Positions 27,301 to 35,426 of a DNA stretch of 64,000 nucleotides are shown piece after piece. Positions within the stretch are counted from its first letter, which is position 1, and each line of letters opens with the position of its first letter. Origin of the DNA: Saprospiraceae bacterium (GTDB lineage Bacteria > Bacteroidota > Bacteroidia > Chitinophagales > Saprospiraceae); contig JADKBS010000033.1 in the NCBI GenBank assembly GCA_016714985.1, positions 1-64,000 of the forward strand, given 5' to 3'. Made by a program: the position numbers and the translations under genes. The notes beneath the pieces were generated by a model that was not told where the DNA came from, did not search any database, and saw only the letters and a list, made by a program, of their open reading frames with translations.

Positions 27301-29264
27301 AAATTCAATGGTTTCAAGTCCAGCTTCTTGAGTTCCGCCTTGAAGTTGAAGGAAGGAATAGTCTCTGTCAAGTTGATTTCACCCCCAAAAACCAAGTCCA
27401 AGTTGCCATCATCAATCTTGAAATCTCCTATAAATCGGTTGCGCTGCAAGCTGCCCTTGATGGTGGCATTCCGATAGACATACCCTTTGTAGGTCAAGCT
27501 GTCCACGATGCCTTCCAATTCAGCCGACACCTTGCTCAGGGTTAAACCTACACCTTGCTTTACGTGGGAGTCGAGCGTTACCTTGCCCAGGTCCTTGTTC
27601 CCCGACCATTTGCCGAGGTCGAAGTCATGGAGGTATAAATCGCCAGAATAGGTCGCCTTGTCCTTCCCTTCTCTCAATTTCAGGTTCATGAACATCTCGG
27701 CTCGGCCAATATCGGTTTTCAACTTTCCGTCTGCCACGAAGTCGTCAAAGAAGCCGTCAAATTTGCCACTAAAGTCAAGTTTGCCTAAGCTATTGACATT
27801 GTCGGGCGGCTTGAATTTCGGTAACAATTTGCGCAGCGTCCAAACATCAGTCTGCAAGCGGTCGAGTTTCAAGTGGAGAAATTGTTCTTCTGGCACAGCA
27901 AGGTTAAGGGTACTGAAATTGCCAGCAATTTGCAGCCCTTCTGCCATTTTGATTTTCAGGTTTTTCCCATCCAAACGGTTGATTGGCCCTTTTATCTGCC
28001 CGTCTAAATCAACGATTTGATCTTTGTTTTCCTTGAAAAATGGATTGTTTTCAAGTGCAGGTGCAAACTTCATCACATCCTGCAATGCCACTTTAGAGTT
28101 GTGGAAGCGGCCATCAATTTTAACCTCGTTCACGAAGTCTTCCCAAGCCGTGTAGCTGCCGCCATATCGGAAAACCAGTGTGTCACCAAGCTCGGTGTTG
28201 GGTGTTTTCAGGTTGACCCCATACAGTTCCATGCCCCGGCATGAAAGCGCCGCCTGCTTGGCAGACAAGTTTTCAAGGATGAAGCCTGTGGCATCCCTAC
28301 AAGCAATTTTCTCTACTTCACCAGCAAACTCCAGTTCCGAGAAGCTGAAATCGTTGAAATGGATTTCAAGGTCCATCACGTCGAGGTAGTTGTAGTTGAG
28401 GATGGAGTCAGGGGTGAGGCGCTTTGGTTCTTTCTTGAGGTTGCGAAGTGAAAAGCGGCCCCCATTTAGGTCAAAATCGTCAATTGTGATGACCAACTTC
28501 AAGGTGTCAGTCGAATCAACTGGTTCTTCCAAAAAGGTGGTTCCAGCAGCGGGCAGCGGGTTGGGCTTGTTCAAAGTGATTCGAACCACAGGCCCATCCA
28601 ACTCAAAGCTGGAGAGTTTGATTTTCTTTCCTACCAAATCAAACTTGTCGAAATGCCCTTCCGAATGCTCCAAATAGATATCGAACAACTCGCCCTTCAC
28701 GCCGTCTGGCTTTAGGAAATGTACCCGGTCGAGGTACAGATGCCGTAGGTCAAGTTGGAAAGATTTTTTCGGCGATGAAGGGGCTTTTATGTCCTTTGGT
28801 GCAAAATAGTCCAAAATGAACTGGAAGTTCTGCGCCTTTTGCCCAGCCTCCCTGCTGATACGTACTTCGGCATCTGATAACCGAAGGGTTTCTACCTTGA
28901 ATTTCCGAAAAATCAAATCAAAGACACCGGAGTGGCTAATTTCGAGGTTGCCCGCATAGAGGAGGGTATCCCCTTTCAGGTCTTCGAGGTAAAAGTTTTC
29001 CAGCTTGACTTTGTTGAAAATGCCCAATTGCACCCGTCCTACCCGTACATCGGTTTTCCACTCCGTACTGAGGAACTTGGTAAGTTTTTGGGCAGCTTTG
29101 TTCTGAACCCAGGGAATTTGGAAGATGGCGAGCGGCAGAAAGACGAGCATCAGTACCAATTGCAACAAGCGCCTTAGTAGCAATGGCAAAAAGCGCCGCC
29201 ACCTCTTATGATGGTGATGACCTTCATGTACCTGATTTTCAGTCTCTTGCGTAGGGTTTTCCAT
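24348..29264 (-). CDS. tamB: TamB-like translocation and assembly module protein
   Basis: A long (about 1638 residues) AsmA/TamB-superfamily protein. The start is placed at the ATG at 29264; the frame opens with TTG at 29276. After a His/Arg-rich cytoplasmic tip comes one N-terminal TM helix (LVLMLVFLPLAIFQIPW), then an extended beta-taco periplasmic domain, and the C-terminal TamB (DUF490) domain over roughly the last 400 residues (GTGTGNLLVDITREGDFIMN, FWTGNPYDAIIDIEATY, FGLLMLGQFLP). It spans the periplasm and helps outer-membrane protein insertion or phospholipid transport. No tamA-like BamA paralogue is adjacent. Confidence 0.93.
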   Translation of the reverse strand: MENPTQETENQVHEGHHHHKRWRRFLPLLLRRLLQLVLMLVFLPLAIFQIPWVQNKAAQKLTKFLSTEWKTDVRVGRVQLGIFNKVKLENFYLEDLKGDTLLYAGNLEISHSGVFDLIFRKFKVETLRLSDAEVRISREAGQKAQNFQFILDYFAPKDIKAPSSPKKSFQLDLRHLYLDRVHFLKPDGVKGELFDIYLEHSEGHFDKFDLVGKKIKLSSFELDGPVVRITLNKPNPLPAAGTTFLEEPVDSTDTLKLVITIDDFDLNGGRFSLRNLKKEPKRLTPDSILNYNYLDVMDLEIHFNDFSFSELEFAGEVEKIACRDATGFILENLSAKQAALSCRGMELYGVNLKTPNTELGDTLVFRYGGSYTAWEDFVNEVKIDGRFHNSKVALQDVMKFAPALENNPFFKENKDQIVDLDGQIKGPINRLDGKNLKIKMAEGLQIAGNFSTLNLAVPEEQFLHLKLDRLQTDVWTLRKLLPKFKPPDNVNSLGKLDFSGKFDGFFDDFVADGKLKTDIGRAEMFMNLKLREGKDKATYSGDLYLHDFDLGKWSGNKDLGKVTLDSHVKQGVGLTLSKVSAELEGIVDSLTYKGYVYRNATIKGSLQRNRFIGDFKIDDGNLDLVFGGEINLTETIPSFNFKAELKKLDLKPLNFTDKDLQFFGKIDLQLKGIRLSDISGFANASDFYIVKNRKDTLTIDSAVLSSFWDSEKAQKVFKVNSSLGDLNITGNFDIEKIPAQLSRFVSLNYPEFAERLKLAPAVAQTDTSRFEFDLQVRQLQNLVNFFEEKLQGFDESIVKGSYDGYKNRAFLEVEVPAWEYENIKFKDVYLRSKLNGPEGSLQFGVIETAFSETQKLSPISLIGTVYSDTLEFLIISSNFYKILDNININGVLSLEDDNAMRISFKPSDLVVLNDTWNISTDNFLRIGNKSIETSNFILTSGQRNIKLSSVKGEGLELQLNNYPIDSLAFVKDIKKHKIGGIGDLTAKVKNVFKFEGLSTLLRINDLTVNGDNYGVLRLDATGNNLKEAVTVGLSIQGDSTLLLADGYFNPPGIVPTNEKKWAKDGPLYFDFNVDIEKCPVKIINYFVPEVLNPKGSLSAEGVHFFGLPSKPEISGLAKVNHVEFGVKPIGVTYRVPVGQVAISNRIFDAKDTWVLDPENNRARLDGGITHNHFKNFGLDLTISTENNRPFIGLNTTEKDNPSFYGKAVGTGHVRFTNSFKKPELRVNATTTAGTHLFLPMSSSVTSKNAKFIEFTKPTLETTKPSTPQPNLEELRGLNMYFDVNITEDAVMEVVFDRTWGDVLKGTGTGNLLVDITREGDFIMNGSFTVVTGEYLFTMMRLGLNKPFNVEKGGTIFWTGNPYDAIIDIEATYGDLNTSVYNLIAEYLATSSSDIQDVARNSTPVNLTMGLTGKLMKPDIDFSISIPNVASELRNYVDNKMRTVRLDPNELNRQVFGLLMLGQFLPSGYTIQAEEIGINTLSEMLSNQASILLTEFISDFLTGKNLVKGIDFNIKYNRFTSGFDPDNPSGSFTSNELQTSLKVIVNDRFSIKAGGNFGNQSFTGTNGILAGEFTIEYALTKDKRLVLRVYAGTEADILSSRRNRQGVALSYRREFDSFSELFNEHKKNREKKNKRKGKE

Positions 29265-29368
29265 ATAAATCTTCAACGAGGAAATGGCCGCTTTTTAGGC
29301 CACCCAACTCAAAAACCCGAAGGTACACCTGTTTTGTTTGTGCAGAAAAGTCTTTTAACGAAAGTTTA

Positions 29369-29818
29369 TCAGACTTTCGTCGTCAGGGCTGTCTTTGCCG
29401 CTGCTTCGGGAAAGTAAGGCAACAAGAGCCTCGTGAAGAATTCAGGTGCAGGCATGGAGCGCATCGTGTTCATGTCCACAAAGACCAGTCGCACCCTGCC
29501 GCCATTGCACAACTTGCCTTTTTCGTTGAATACCTCAACATGAAAGGTCATGTGTTGGTCATGCGGGAACTCCCTCAAAGTGGTTCGAACGGTCAATAGC
29601 TCATCATACTTTGCCGGGCGTATATACCTCGACTCCATCGAGGCCACGGGCAACATCACCCGATGTTCTTCCTCCATTTCCTTGTAGGTAAGGCCCAAGG
29701 CCCGCAGCATCTCCACCCGTCCAATTTCATAGAAATCGGCATACCGGCCATAGTAGAGATAACCCATTTGGTCGGTCTGGCCATATCGTACCCGCTCTTT
29801 GTATTCGTGAATGTACAT
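29369..29818 (-). CDS. Acyl-CoA thioesterase, YbgC/4HBT hotdog family
   Basis: 149 residues from the ATG at 29818; the frame is open to 30103 but that part is repeat-rich intergenic DNA. The hotdog signature RYGQTDQMGYLYYGRYADFY contains the catalytic Asp of the 4-hydroxybenzoyl-CoA thioesterase type. IRPAKYDELLTVRTTL and CNGGRVRLVFVD complete the fold. It hydrolyses acyl-CoA thioesters in the cytoplasm; exact chain length not predictable. Confidence 0.9.
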   Translation of the reverse strand: MYIHEYKERVRYGQTDQMGYLYYGRYADFYEIGRVEMLRALGLTYKEMEEEHRVMLPVASMESRYIRPAKYDELLTVRTTLREFPHDQHMTFHVEVFNEKGKLCNGGRVRLVFVDMNTMRSMPAPEFFTRLLLPYFPEAAAKTALTTKV

Positions 29819-29945
29819 GTGGCTGTCGGCTTTAAGTTGGCAGTTCGCCAGTTGGCAGTCGGCAGTCAGTGCGCAGTCAAAAAGTCTTTTAGACAGTTCA
29901 ATGCAAAATTGTCCTACCCCCTGCCGCTCAATGAAATCAAAGAAT

Positions 29946-30042
29946 AACGCTGCAAATGTGCGACCTTTACTACGGCCCGCGCCGCGCGCGCAAAATGCCT
30001 CCCCGAAATCAGTAACGCTGCAAATGTAGCAGACCTTTACTA
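29946..30042. repeat. Short direct repeat upstream of thioesterase
   Basis: AACGCTGCAAATGT followed by GACCTTTACTA occurs at 29946-29972 and again, with small insertions, at 30014-30042. Around it runs a degenerate 7-mer array of TTGGCAG type (about 29838-29880 and 30045-30095). These are non-coding repeats between the thioesterase and the vWA gene. Confidence 0.55.
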
Positions 30043-30099
30043 AACAACTGCCAGCTGACTGCAAACTGCCAACTGGCGAACTGCCAACGGCCAACACCT

Positions 30100-31197
30100 T
30101 CACTTCCGTTTCCGCTTATTATTCTTGTAATCCAAGAAAATAAACTCGCCCAAGCCCTGTAAATTAGAATAAAACGCCTTTCCATTATTGGCCTTTGTGA
30201 ACTGGTCAACAAACTGCACCAGATAGGGGTCACGGGCAATCATGAAAGTGGTGATGGGGATGCCCATTTTGCGGCATTTCAGCGCCAGTCCGAGCGTTCG
30301 GCTGACGATGGTACGGTCGAGGCCAAAGGAGTTCTGGTAGTATTTTTTGCCCTTTTTGATGCAGGTAGGCTTGCCGTCCGTTATCATGAAAATTTGCTTG
30401 TTGGGGTTGCGGCGTTTCCGCAGGATGTCCATCGCCAGTTCCAATCCGGCAACTGTGTTGGTATGAAATGGCCCCACTTCGAGGTAGGGCAAATCCTTAA
30501 TTTCAATCTGCCATGCATCGTTCCCAAACGCCAGAATGTCAAGCGTATCCTTCGGGTAGCGTGTCGTAATCAATTCAGATAAGGCCAAAGCGACCTTCTT
30601 GGCAGGCGTAATCCGGTCTTCGCCATAGAGAATCATCGAGTGCGACACATCAATCATCAACACGGTGCTGGTCTGGCTTTGGTAGAAGGTTTCTTGTACT
30701 TCCAAGTCCTCTGGCATCAGTTTGAAATCATCAATCCCGTGGTTGATATGCGCATTGCGCAAACTCTCGGACACGGCGATACTTTCCAAGGTGTCACCAA
30801 ATTCGTAGGGCCGAAGTTCACTGGCCGGTTCGTCGCCCTTGCCCTCAAACTTGGTAATGTGGTTGCCGGACTTCGTCTTTTTCAATTGGCCGAAAACATC
30901 TTCCAACGCCTGCCGCCGCAGGGCAATCTCCATCTTGGAAGTAGGCACATAGCCCGGCATTCCCATTGTTTCACTATCGGTAATATAGCCCATTTCAATC
31001 AGGTCTTGGATGAAATCGGCGATGCCGTACTCATCTGAGGTCAACTTGTACTGGCGGTCAAGCTCCGTCAGCCAAGCAAGCGCCTCCGCCACGTTGCCTG
31101 CCGTATGGAGCAACAGTTCCTGAAATAGCTTCAAAAGCTTTTCGAAAATGGTGTCGCCATCATCTGGCGTGTATTCTGAAAATTGCCAACCGAGCAT
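30100..31197 (-). CDS. vWA-domain protein with intact MIDAS
   Basis: About 365 residues from the ATG at 31197; the frame opens at 31401 inside the neighbouring gene's region. The N-terminal half is helical (FEKLLKLFQELLLHTAGNVAEALAWL). The C-terminal vWA domain has a complete metal site, MIDVSHSMILYG with the downstream Thr/Asp (TNTVAGLELA, MITDGKPT). Cytoplasmic, with no TM segment. Such soluble vWA proteins usually partner an AAA+ ATPase (Mg-chelatase or MoxR type), but no such gene is adjacent; the nearest is the MoxR gene 18 kb away. Confidence 0.85.
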   Translation of the reverse strand: MLGWQFSEYTPDDGDTIFEKLLKLFQELLLHTAGNVAEALAWLTELDRQYKLTSDEYGIADFIQDLIEMGYITDSETMGMPGYVPTSKMEIALRRQALEDVFGQLKKTKSGNHITKFEGKGDEPASELRPYEFGDTLESIAVSESLRNAHINHGIDDFKLMPEDLEVQETFYQSQTSTVLMIDVSHSMILYGEDRITPAKKVALALSELITTRYPKDTLDILAFGNDAWQIEIKDLPYLEVGPFHTNTVAGLELAMDILRKRRNPNKQIFMITDGKPTCIKKGKKYYQNSFGLDRTIVSRTLGLALKCRKMGIPITTFMIARDPYLVQFVDQFTKANNGKAFYSNLQGLGEFIFLDYKNNKRKRK

Positions 31198-31271
31198 AGT
31201 GGAAATTTGGAAATTGAGAAATAGGGAAATTTTGGGATCGCAACCACAAAAACACTTCAAGCCGTCAAAAG

Positions 31272-32138
31272 TTAGCCACTCCTTTTGTTTCGCTTCTGCC
31301 ATTCGAGCCAGACCATGCGCCCAGCCAAGGCCAAAATAATGACTAAACCGCCAATTATCGCTGCTGTAGAGGGTTTTTCTTCGTAAAAAATCAATACCCA
31401 AACCGGGTTCAACATCGGCTCCAGCATGGCCAACAGCGACGCCTCAATGGCCAGTACCCGTTTCATGCCATAAGTGAACAGCACGAAACCAAGCCCCAGT
31501 TGAAGGATGCCCAGCCAAGCCAACATGCCCGCTTCGGCCAGTGTGGGCATGGGCGATTGCAACAGCCAGGGCAGGCCAATCCCTGCCATCATCATATTGC
31601 CCCAGAAGATGGAGCCTGTCTGCCGTTCCGGCCCGTTAAGCCGCTGGCCAACGTAAAGCGCCGCCATCAAAAAGCCTGAAAGGAAAGCGATAAAATTCCC
31701 CGTCATGCTGCCTGTGCCCAAGTCGCCATACACCAAGATGACCATGCCCAACAAGCAAAACAGGATGGTGACGATGTTGACCCTTTCCAGCTTGATTTTG
31801 AAGAAATACGGCTCGGCAAGCAGTACCCAAATCGTGCCCGTGTATTGCAGCAAAATGGCATTGGCCGCCGTCGTCATCTTGGTGGAAACCACAAAACTCA
31901 GCACCAGAAAGCAATAAAACAGCGCATTGAGCCAGCCCTGTTTGTTCATCTGGAAGACCTGCCGCCTGAAAATGACCAGAAAAACCAGTGCTGCCAAAAA
32001 GCTCCGATAGGAAAGTATGGTATAGGCATCCTGGGGCAACAGTTTGACGAAAACGCCCCCCGTGCTCCAAAACACCGCCGCCATGATGATGGCGAGGATG
32101 CCCTTCCTGTGTTCTGCTATGCCCCTAAGTTCGGCCAT
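31272..32138 (-). CDS. EamA-family (DMT) transporter
   Basis: A ten-helix drug/metabolite-type transporter of about 288 residues. The start is set at ATG 32138 (MAELRGIAEHRKG); the earlier in-frame codon at 32252 would add a non-homologous leader. The two EamA repeats are visible: FWSTGGVFVKLLP opening the first and GILQLGLGFVLFTYGMKRVL with AMLEPMLNPVWVLIFYEE in the second. Inner membrane; substrate unknown. A MITE-like palindromic element lies about 125 bases upstream. Confidence 0.9.
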   Translation of the reverse strand: MAELRGIAEHRKGILAIIMAAVFWSTGGVFVKLLPQDAYTILSYRSFLAALVFLVIFRRQVFQMNKQGWLNALFYCFLVLSFVVSTKMTTAANAILLQYTGTIWVLLAEPYFFKIKLERVNIVTILFCLLGMVILVYGDLGTGSMTGNFIAFLSGFLMAALYVGQRLNGPERQTGSIFWGNMMMAGIGLPWLLQSPMPTLAEAGMLAWLGILQLGLGFVLFTYGMKRVLAIEASLLAMLEPMLNPVWVLIFYEEKPSTAAIIGGLVIILALAGRMVWLEWQKRNKRSG

Positions 32139-32263
32139 GTTGGTATTTGAATTGGCCGCAAAGATTGGGATTTTTTTGGCATTGCGAAGTGGGCAGAAAA
32201 TGTCCGATTGGCTTTGGGTCACCCAGGCATTTAGGTATGATTCATCGCCCACAAATCATATAT

Positions 32264-32435
32264 AGGGCTTTCTTATAAAAATGAATGAACTGTTTTTTTG
32301 GCAAATCTCGGCACTTTTCGAGAGGCGGGGTTATCAAACCCCGCTATTCCAGAACAGCGGGGTTTGATAACCCCGCCTCTCGAAGGAACCTCTGCTATTC
32401 AATCTTCCACAATGCGATTTTTATAGGAAAGCCCT
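32264..32435. mobile_element. MITE-like element with nested perfect palindrome
   Basis: The outer 19-bp inverted repeats (32264-32282 and 32417-32435) match at 18 positions, reading AGGGCTTTC(T/C)TATAAAAAT. Inside is a perfect 29-bp inverted repeat, 32317-32345 against 32356-32384, with a 10-base loop. Each arm contains its own smaller palindrome (GCGGGGTT / AACCCCGC). AAATCAT occurs just outside both ends (32253-32259 and 32437-32443), though 4 bases off the left terminus. There is no ORF. It looks like a non-autonomous mobile element or a dispersed palindromic repeat. Confidence 0.62.
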
Positions 32436-32475
32436 TAAATCATCCATCTTATGCTTCTTGAATCAAAAAGCCGTC

Positions 32476-32853
32476 CTATACGGCGCCTACTAACCGTTCT
32501 TTCAACCCCACATACCCCGCCTCCATCACCTTGTCATGGTTCCATGAAAAAATGGGCCGTGCAATCGGCGCCAACAGGTTCAGCCATGCCTTGGTGGTGT
32601 TCACCAGCCAATCGTACTGAACGGTTGTCACCCCGTTTTCATGGGAAAAATGCCAGATGCCCTTGCCCTGCAATTCGTCAAAGGCACGGCCTTCCTCCTG
32701 TATCAAGTGCTTGTGCATCACGGGCTTGAAGCCACCCTTTTTGTGCATCACCTTGACTGTGGTGTGCTTACCCCTATTTTCGGCGGCGGTTTCCATGAAT
32801 TCGAAGTATTCGCCTGTGGCTGGGTTGATAAGTCATTGACCTTTGGTTGCCAT
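32476..32853 (-). pseudogene. Cupin::SRPBCC relic (internal deletion fusion, in-frame stop)
   Basis: Read from the ATG at 32853 the start is MATKGQ, then an in-frame TGA at 32833-32835, then LINPATGEYFEFMETAAE and PVMHKHLIQEE, the front half of a cupin with its metal-binding HxH...E. Directly after this the protein becomes the back half of a SRPBCC/polyketide-cyclase-like protein (GKGIWHFSHENG, LNLLAPIARPIFSWNHD). The two families are normally separate proteins, so an internal deletion has probably joined neighbouring genes. The stop codon and hybrid structure argue for a pseudogene. Confidence 0.65.
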
Positions 32854-33134
32854 GATTTTATGTTGTTTTCAGTGAAACAAGAAGGTTGAACTCGTTTTGG
32901 TCTGATTTACAAAATTGGGGGTGAAATGGATTTTGGAAAGTCTTTTCCTTAAGCAAAATTTCGATTGGCGAATCAAGTTTCAGAACAGGGCAAGGCAAAC
33001 AAAAAGCCTTTAGTTTGCTTTAAATTGCAAGAAAAATAATATGTTTGCCCCGACAAGCAAAGTATCTATGGAGAAAACCTGAAAAAAGTAGTGTGTCCTA
33101 TAAGTGGACATACGTTCACCCACAAAGGTAGGTG
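32854..33134. other. Gene-free spacer before the palindromes
   Basis: With the palindromes that follow, 461 bases lack a gene before 33315. In 32854-33110 I see no ORF, RNA or strong hairpin. TACGTTCACCC at 33111-33121 has an R'-like CGTT; its reverse complement is met 8 of 9 at 33179-33187 (GTGGGTGAT), so a tiny gene-less cassette is conceivable. Confidence 0.3.
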
Positions 33135-33185
33135 CACCCACTGACTAAGTAAACACGAATGTCGTGTTTACTTAGTCAGTGGGTG
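33135..33185. repeat. Perfect 24-bp palindrome with 3-nt loop
   Basis: 33135-33158 and 33162-33185 are exact reverse complements around ATG. The inner part (TAAGTAAACACGA / TCGTGTTTACTTA) resembles the stem of the next hairpin (TAAGTAAAGACGA / TTTACTTA), so the two hairpins are related copies. No T-run follows either arm, so a terminator role is not favoured. Confidence 0.8.
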
Positions 33186-33206
33186 ATACGCCAAAATTGG
33201 CGACTT

Positions 33207-33275
33207 TCCCGAAAACAGATAAGTAAAGACGATATGCGGGTTTACTTATTCGTTTTCGGGAGTGCCGTTGATAGG
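33207..33275 (+). repeat. attC-like site upstream of the EAD11-CHAT cassette
   Basis: A 20-bp imperfect stem (33208-33227 with 33241-33260, 18 of 20 paired) is followed by GTGCCGTTGATAGG, with an R'-type crossover G^TT at 33267/33268. The cassette starting there (TTGATAGGCG) is matched 9 of 10 by the complement of the R'' box of the site at 36364. The L boxes differ from the other sites, so the call rests mainly on that end match. Confidence 0.5.
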
Positions 33276-33803
33276 CGAAACTAAAAATGAAATGAAATAA
33301 ATAAATAAATAAATATGAAAAAGAGTCAAATTAGGCATTTAGTCAATCAGTACATTGCAGAAAATAAAATCCATGAGGCTCTTGACGTTTTGACTACTTA
33401 CGCTAAAGGACTTGACCGGTATCTTGAAAATGAACTACTTCTTCAACTAGCCTCCTTAAACAGGAATTCAAAAGATTACAACAATAATTTGATTTCGAGA
33501 GAAGATTTTAATCTGGCTATCGCCAAGACAAATTACGCTGTTACTCAAATACTGGAACGAATTCCTGATAAGGGGAACGAGGTTCTATTGGAAAATTCAA
33601 CGGTTGAAAGTGCAAACACTAAACAAGTGATTTTGTTTTTGACAGCAAACCCAACAAATACCAGTTCATTGCGAATAGATGAAGAACTTAGAAAAGTAAA
33701 AGATAATTTAGCGCAGACCACAAGTAGAGATTCATTTCAACTTGTAAGTGAATCTGCGGTAAGAATTGCGACAATTACTGGTGCAATGCAAAAATTTAAA
33801 CCA

Positions 33804-33810
33804 GCAATTG
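33804..33810 (+). repeat. Left target-site duplication of the IS
   Basis: GCAATTG at 33804-33810 is repeated at 35046-35052 on the other side of the element, within the CHAT coding sequence. Confidence 0.85.
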
Positions 33811-35045
33811 TTACGCTACTGGACACTTTAATGTAAGTGCCTGAAAAAGAAGGAATTAGGTGAGTCATAGTATCTTTGGATTGACTAAAAACAATTCACT
33901 ATGACGACCCAACTCCTTCAAGTTGACGAAATTAAGCAGTTTTTCCCAGGTTGGCGCAAGGACGTGCTGAAAATTTCCTGCTGATAGTCCACTGCATCAT
34001 CCGCTGCCGCACGGTCTGCCAAGTGCCGAGCAGAGGCCGGGCCATCCTCCAGCGCCGGAACCTCAAGCTGGAAAGCATTTTACAAGCAGTTCATTCGCTT
34101 CTTCAAGATGAAGTGGATTGACGGTTTCTGCATGGGCATCGCTTGGCTGATTATCAGCATGAGCGGCCTGCGGACGGAGGCCTTCCTCGTGATGGACAGG
34201 ACGAACTGGAAGCTCGGCGGCATTGACATCAACGTGCTGTTCATCGGCCTGTTGCTCCCAAACGGCTGCTTCGTGCCCATCGTTTGGAAGCCACTGGCCA
34301 AGAAAGGCAACAGCAGCACGGAAGAGCGCAAGGCGCTGATGGGGCGGTTCAGAAGGCGTGGCGACCGTTCAACTCCTTGAAAATCAGCGTGTTGGCGGAC
34401 AGGGAGTCATCGGGGGGAGTGGTTCCACTTCTTGAGGGCATGTGGGTTCTCCTCGTCATCCGGCTCCGCCACCAGGACTACCTGGGCCTCTGGCGGCCTC
34501 CATCAAGAAAACGGTGGCCAAACGGACGGGCACATCCGCAGGAGGCTCAGGCGTGACGGCTTCTTCCAGGCCAGCATCGAGATACTGGGGTACACCTACA
34601 CCTATGTAGTGTTCCCCAATACTGGAGCCGAAAGGGCACGGACGAGTTCGTCGTACTGCTGTCGGACATGGCCGATGCCGCCAAAATCAGCGAGGCCTAC
34701 CGAAAGCGGTGGGGCATCGAGGATTTCTTCCTCCATTGCAAGACCAACGGGTTCAACATGGAGGACCTGAACTTCAAGAACTTGGAAAAGGTGCAGCTCC
34801 TCATGGCGCTGGCAGTATTCTCGCTGCTGAACGGCCTGATAAAGAGGGAGTGAAGCCTATTGCCCTGAAAAATTACCGGGACAAAAAGGCGAGGTCCATC
34901 TCTTTGTTCCGGCTTGGGTTTGACAACTTAAAGAATATGCTGCACGTTTTGACCGACTTGATGGGGTTTTTGCTGGAAATCTTGGCAAAAAGCCACTATA
35001 ATCCGAGGAACTGGTGTTTTCTCATAAAAGTGTACAGTAGCGTAA
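33811..35045 (+). mobile_element. IS4-family insertion sequence, 1235 bp
   Basis: The element is bounded by inverted repeats starting TTACGCTACTG (33811) and ending CAGTAGCGTAA (35045); the terminal 19 bases match at 18 positions (TTACGCTACTG[G/T]ACACTTT). It carries one transposase reading region and is flanked by the 7-bp direct repeat GCAATTG, so it transposed into the CHAT gene. The element is GC-richer than its host cassette, like the chromosome. Confidence 0.88.
33901..35010 (+). pseudogene. IS4-family transposase, multiply frameshifted
   Basis: Begins ATGACGACCCAACTC (MTTQLLQVDEIKQFFPGW) and continues over at least five frame changes. Recognisable parts are VMDRTNWKLGGIDINVLF (first catalytic Asp), KKGNSSTEERKALMGRF, VLADREFIG-like residues near 34395 (second Asp) and YRKRWGIEDFFLHCK near 34695-34740, which fits the IS4-family Y-(2)-R-(3)-E-(6)-K signature with the catalytic Glu. 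No intact transposase can be made, so the copy is defective as read. Confidence 0.82.
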
Positions 35046-35052
35046 GCAATTG
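35046..35052 (+). repeat. Right target-site duplication of the IS
   Basis: GCAATTG, identical to 33804-33810; the CHAT frame resumes immediately after it with TACATTTTTCTGGG. Confidence 0.85.
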
Positions 35053-35426
35053 TACATTTTTCTGGGCATGGAACTGGTGATGATGGAATTGCAATTGAAG
35101 ATGAAAGTGGTAAGGCAATATTTTTTCCAACCGAAGGGATTAGCAGACTTTTTCGACTTTTTAGGAATCAAGTCAAATGTGTACTTTTGAATGCTTGTTA
35201 TTCCAGGATACAGGCACAAGAAATAAGTGCACATGGAATTTATGTAATAGGCATGAACAAAGCGATTGGTGATAAGGCAGCAATTGATTTTGCTGTTGGC
35301 TTTTATCAAAGCCTTGGTGAAGGAAATACATTTGAATTTGCATATGAAATTGCAATGGTGAATATTTCACCAAATTTGACCGATGCAAACACTCCTGAAA
35401 TCTGGTTTAATGGAAATAAAATTTAA

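Larger units (their letters stand above)
33315..35426 (+). pseudogene. EAD11-CHAT protease gene, split by an IS element
   Basis: The first half (33315-33810) encodes an EAD11-like domain (IAENKIHEALDVLTTYAKG, LISREDFNLAIAKTNYAV) and the start of a CHAT domain (ILFLTANPTNTSSLRIDEEL to KFKPAIV). After an IS the frame resumes at about 35053 with HFSGHGTGDDG and LLNACYS, the His and Cys of the CHAT catalytic dyad, and ends at 35426 (WFNGNKI). Removing the IS and one 7-bp duplication restores a single reading frame PAIVHFSGHG, about 290 residues. CHAT proteases (caspase/gingipain clan) are effectors in bacterial conflict systems; EADs recruit them through homotypic contacts. Inactivated here only by the insertion. 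Confidence 0.87.

Noticed and set aside
29819..30103. N-terminal extension of the thioesterase
   Set aside because: The extra 95 codons translate repeat DNA and lie before the conserved hotdog start at 29818.
34709..35080. Long plus-strand frame across the IS right end into the CHAT gene
   Set aside because: It is a mixture of transposase C-terminus in one frame and out-of-frame CHAT sequence; not a gene.
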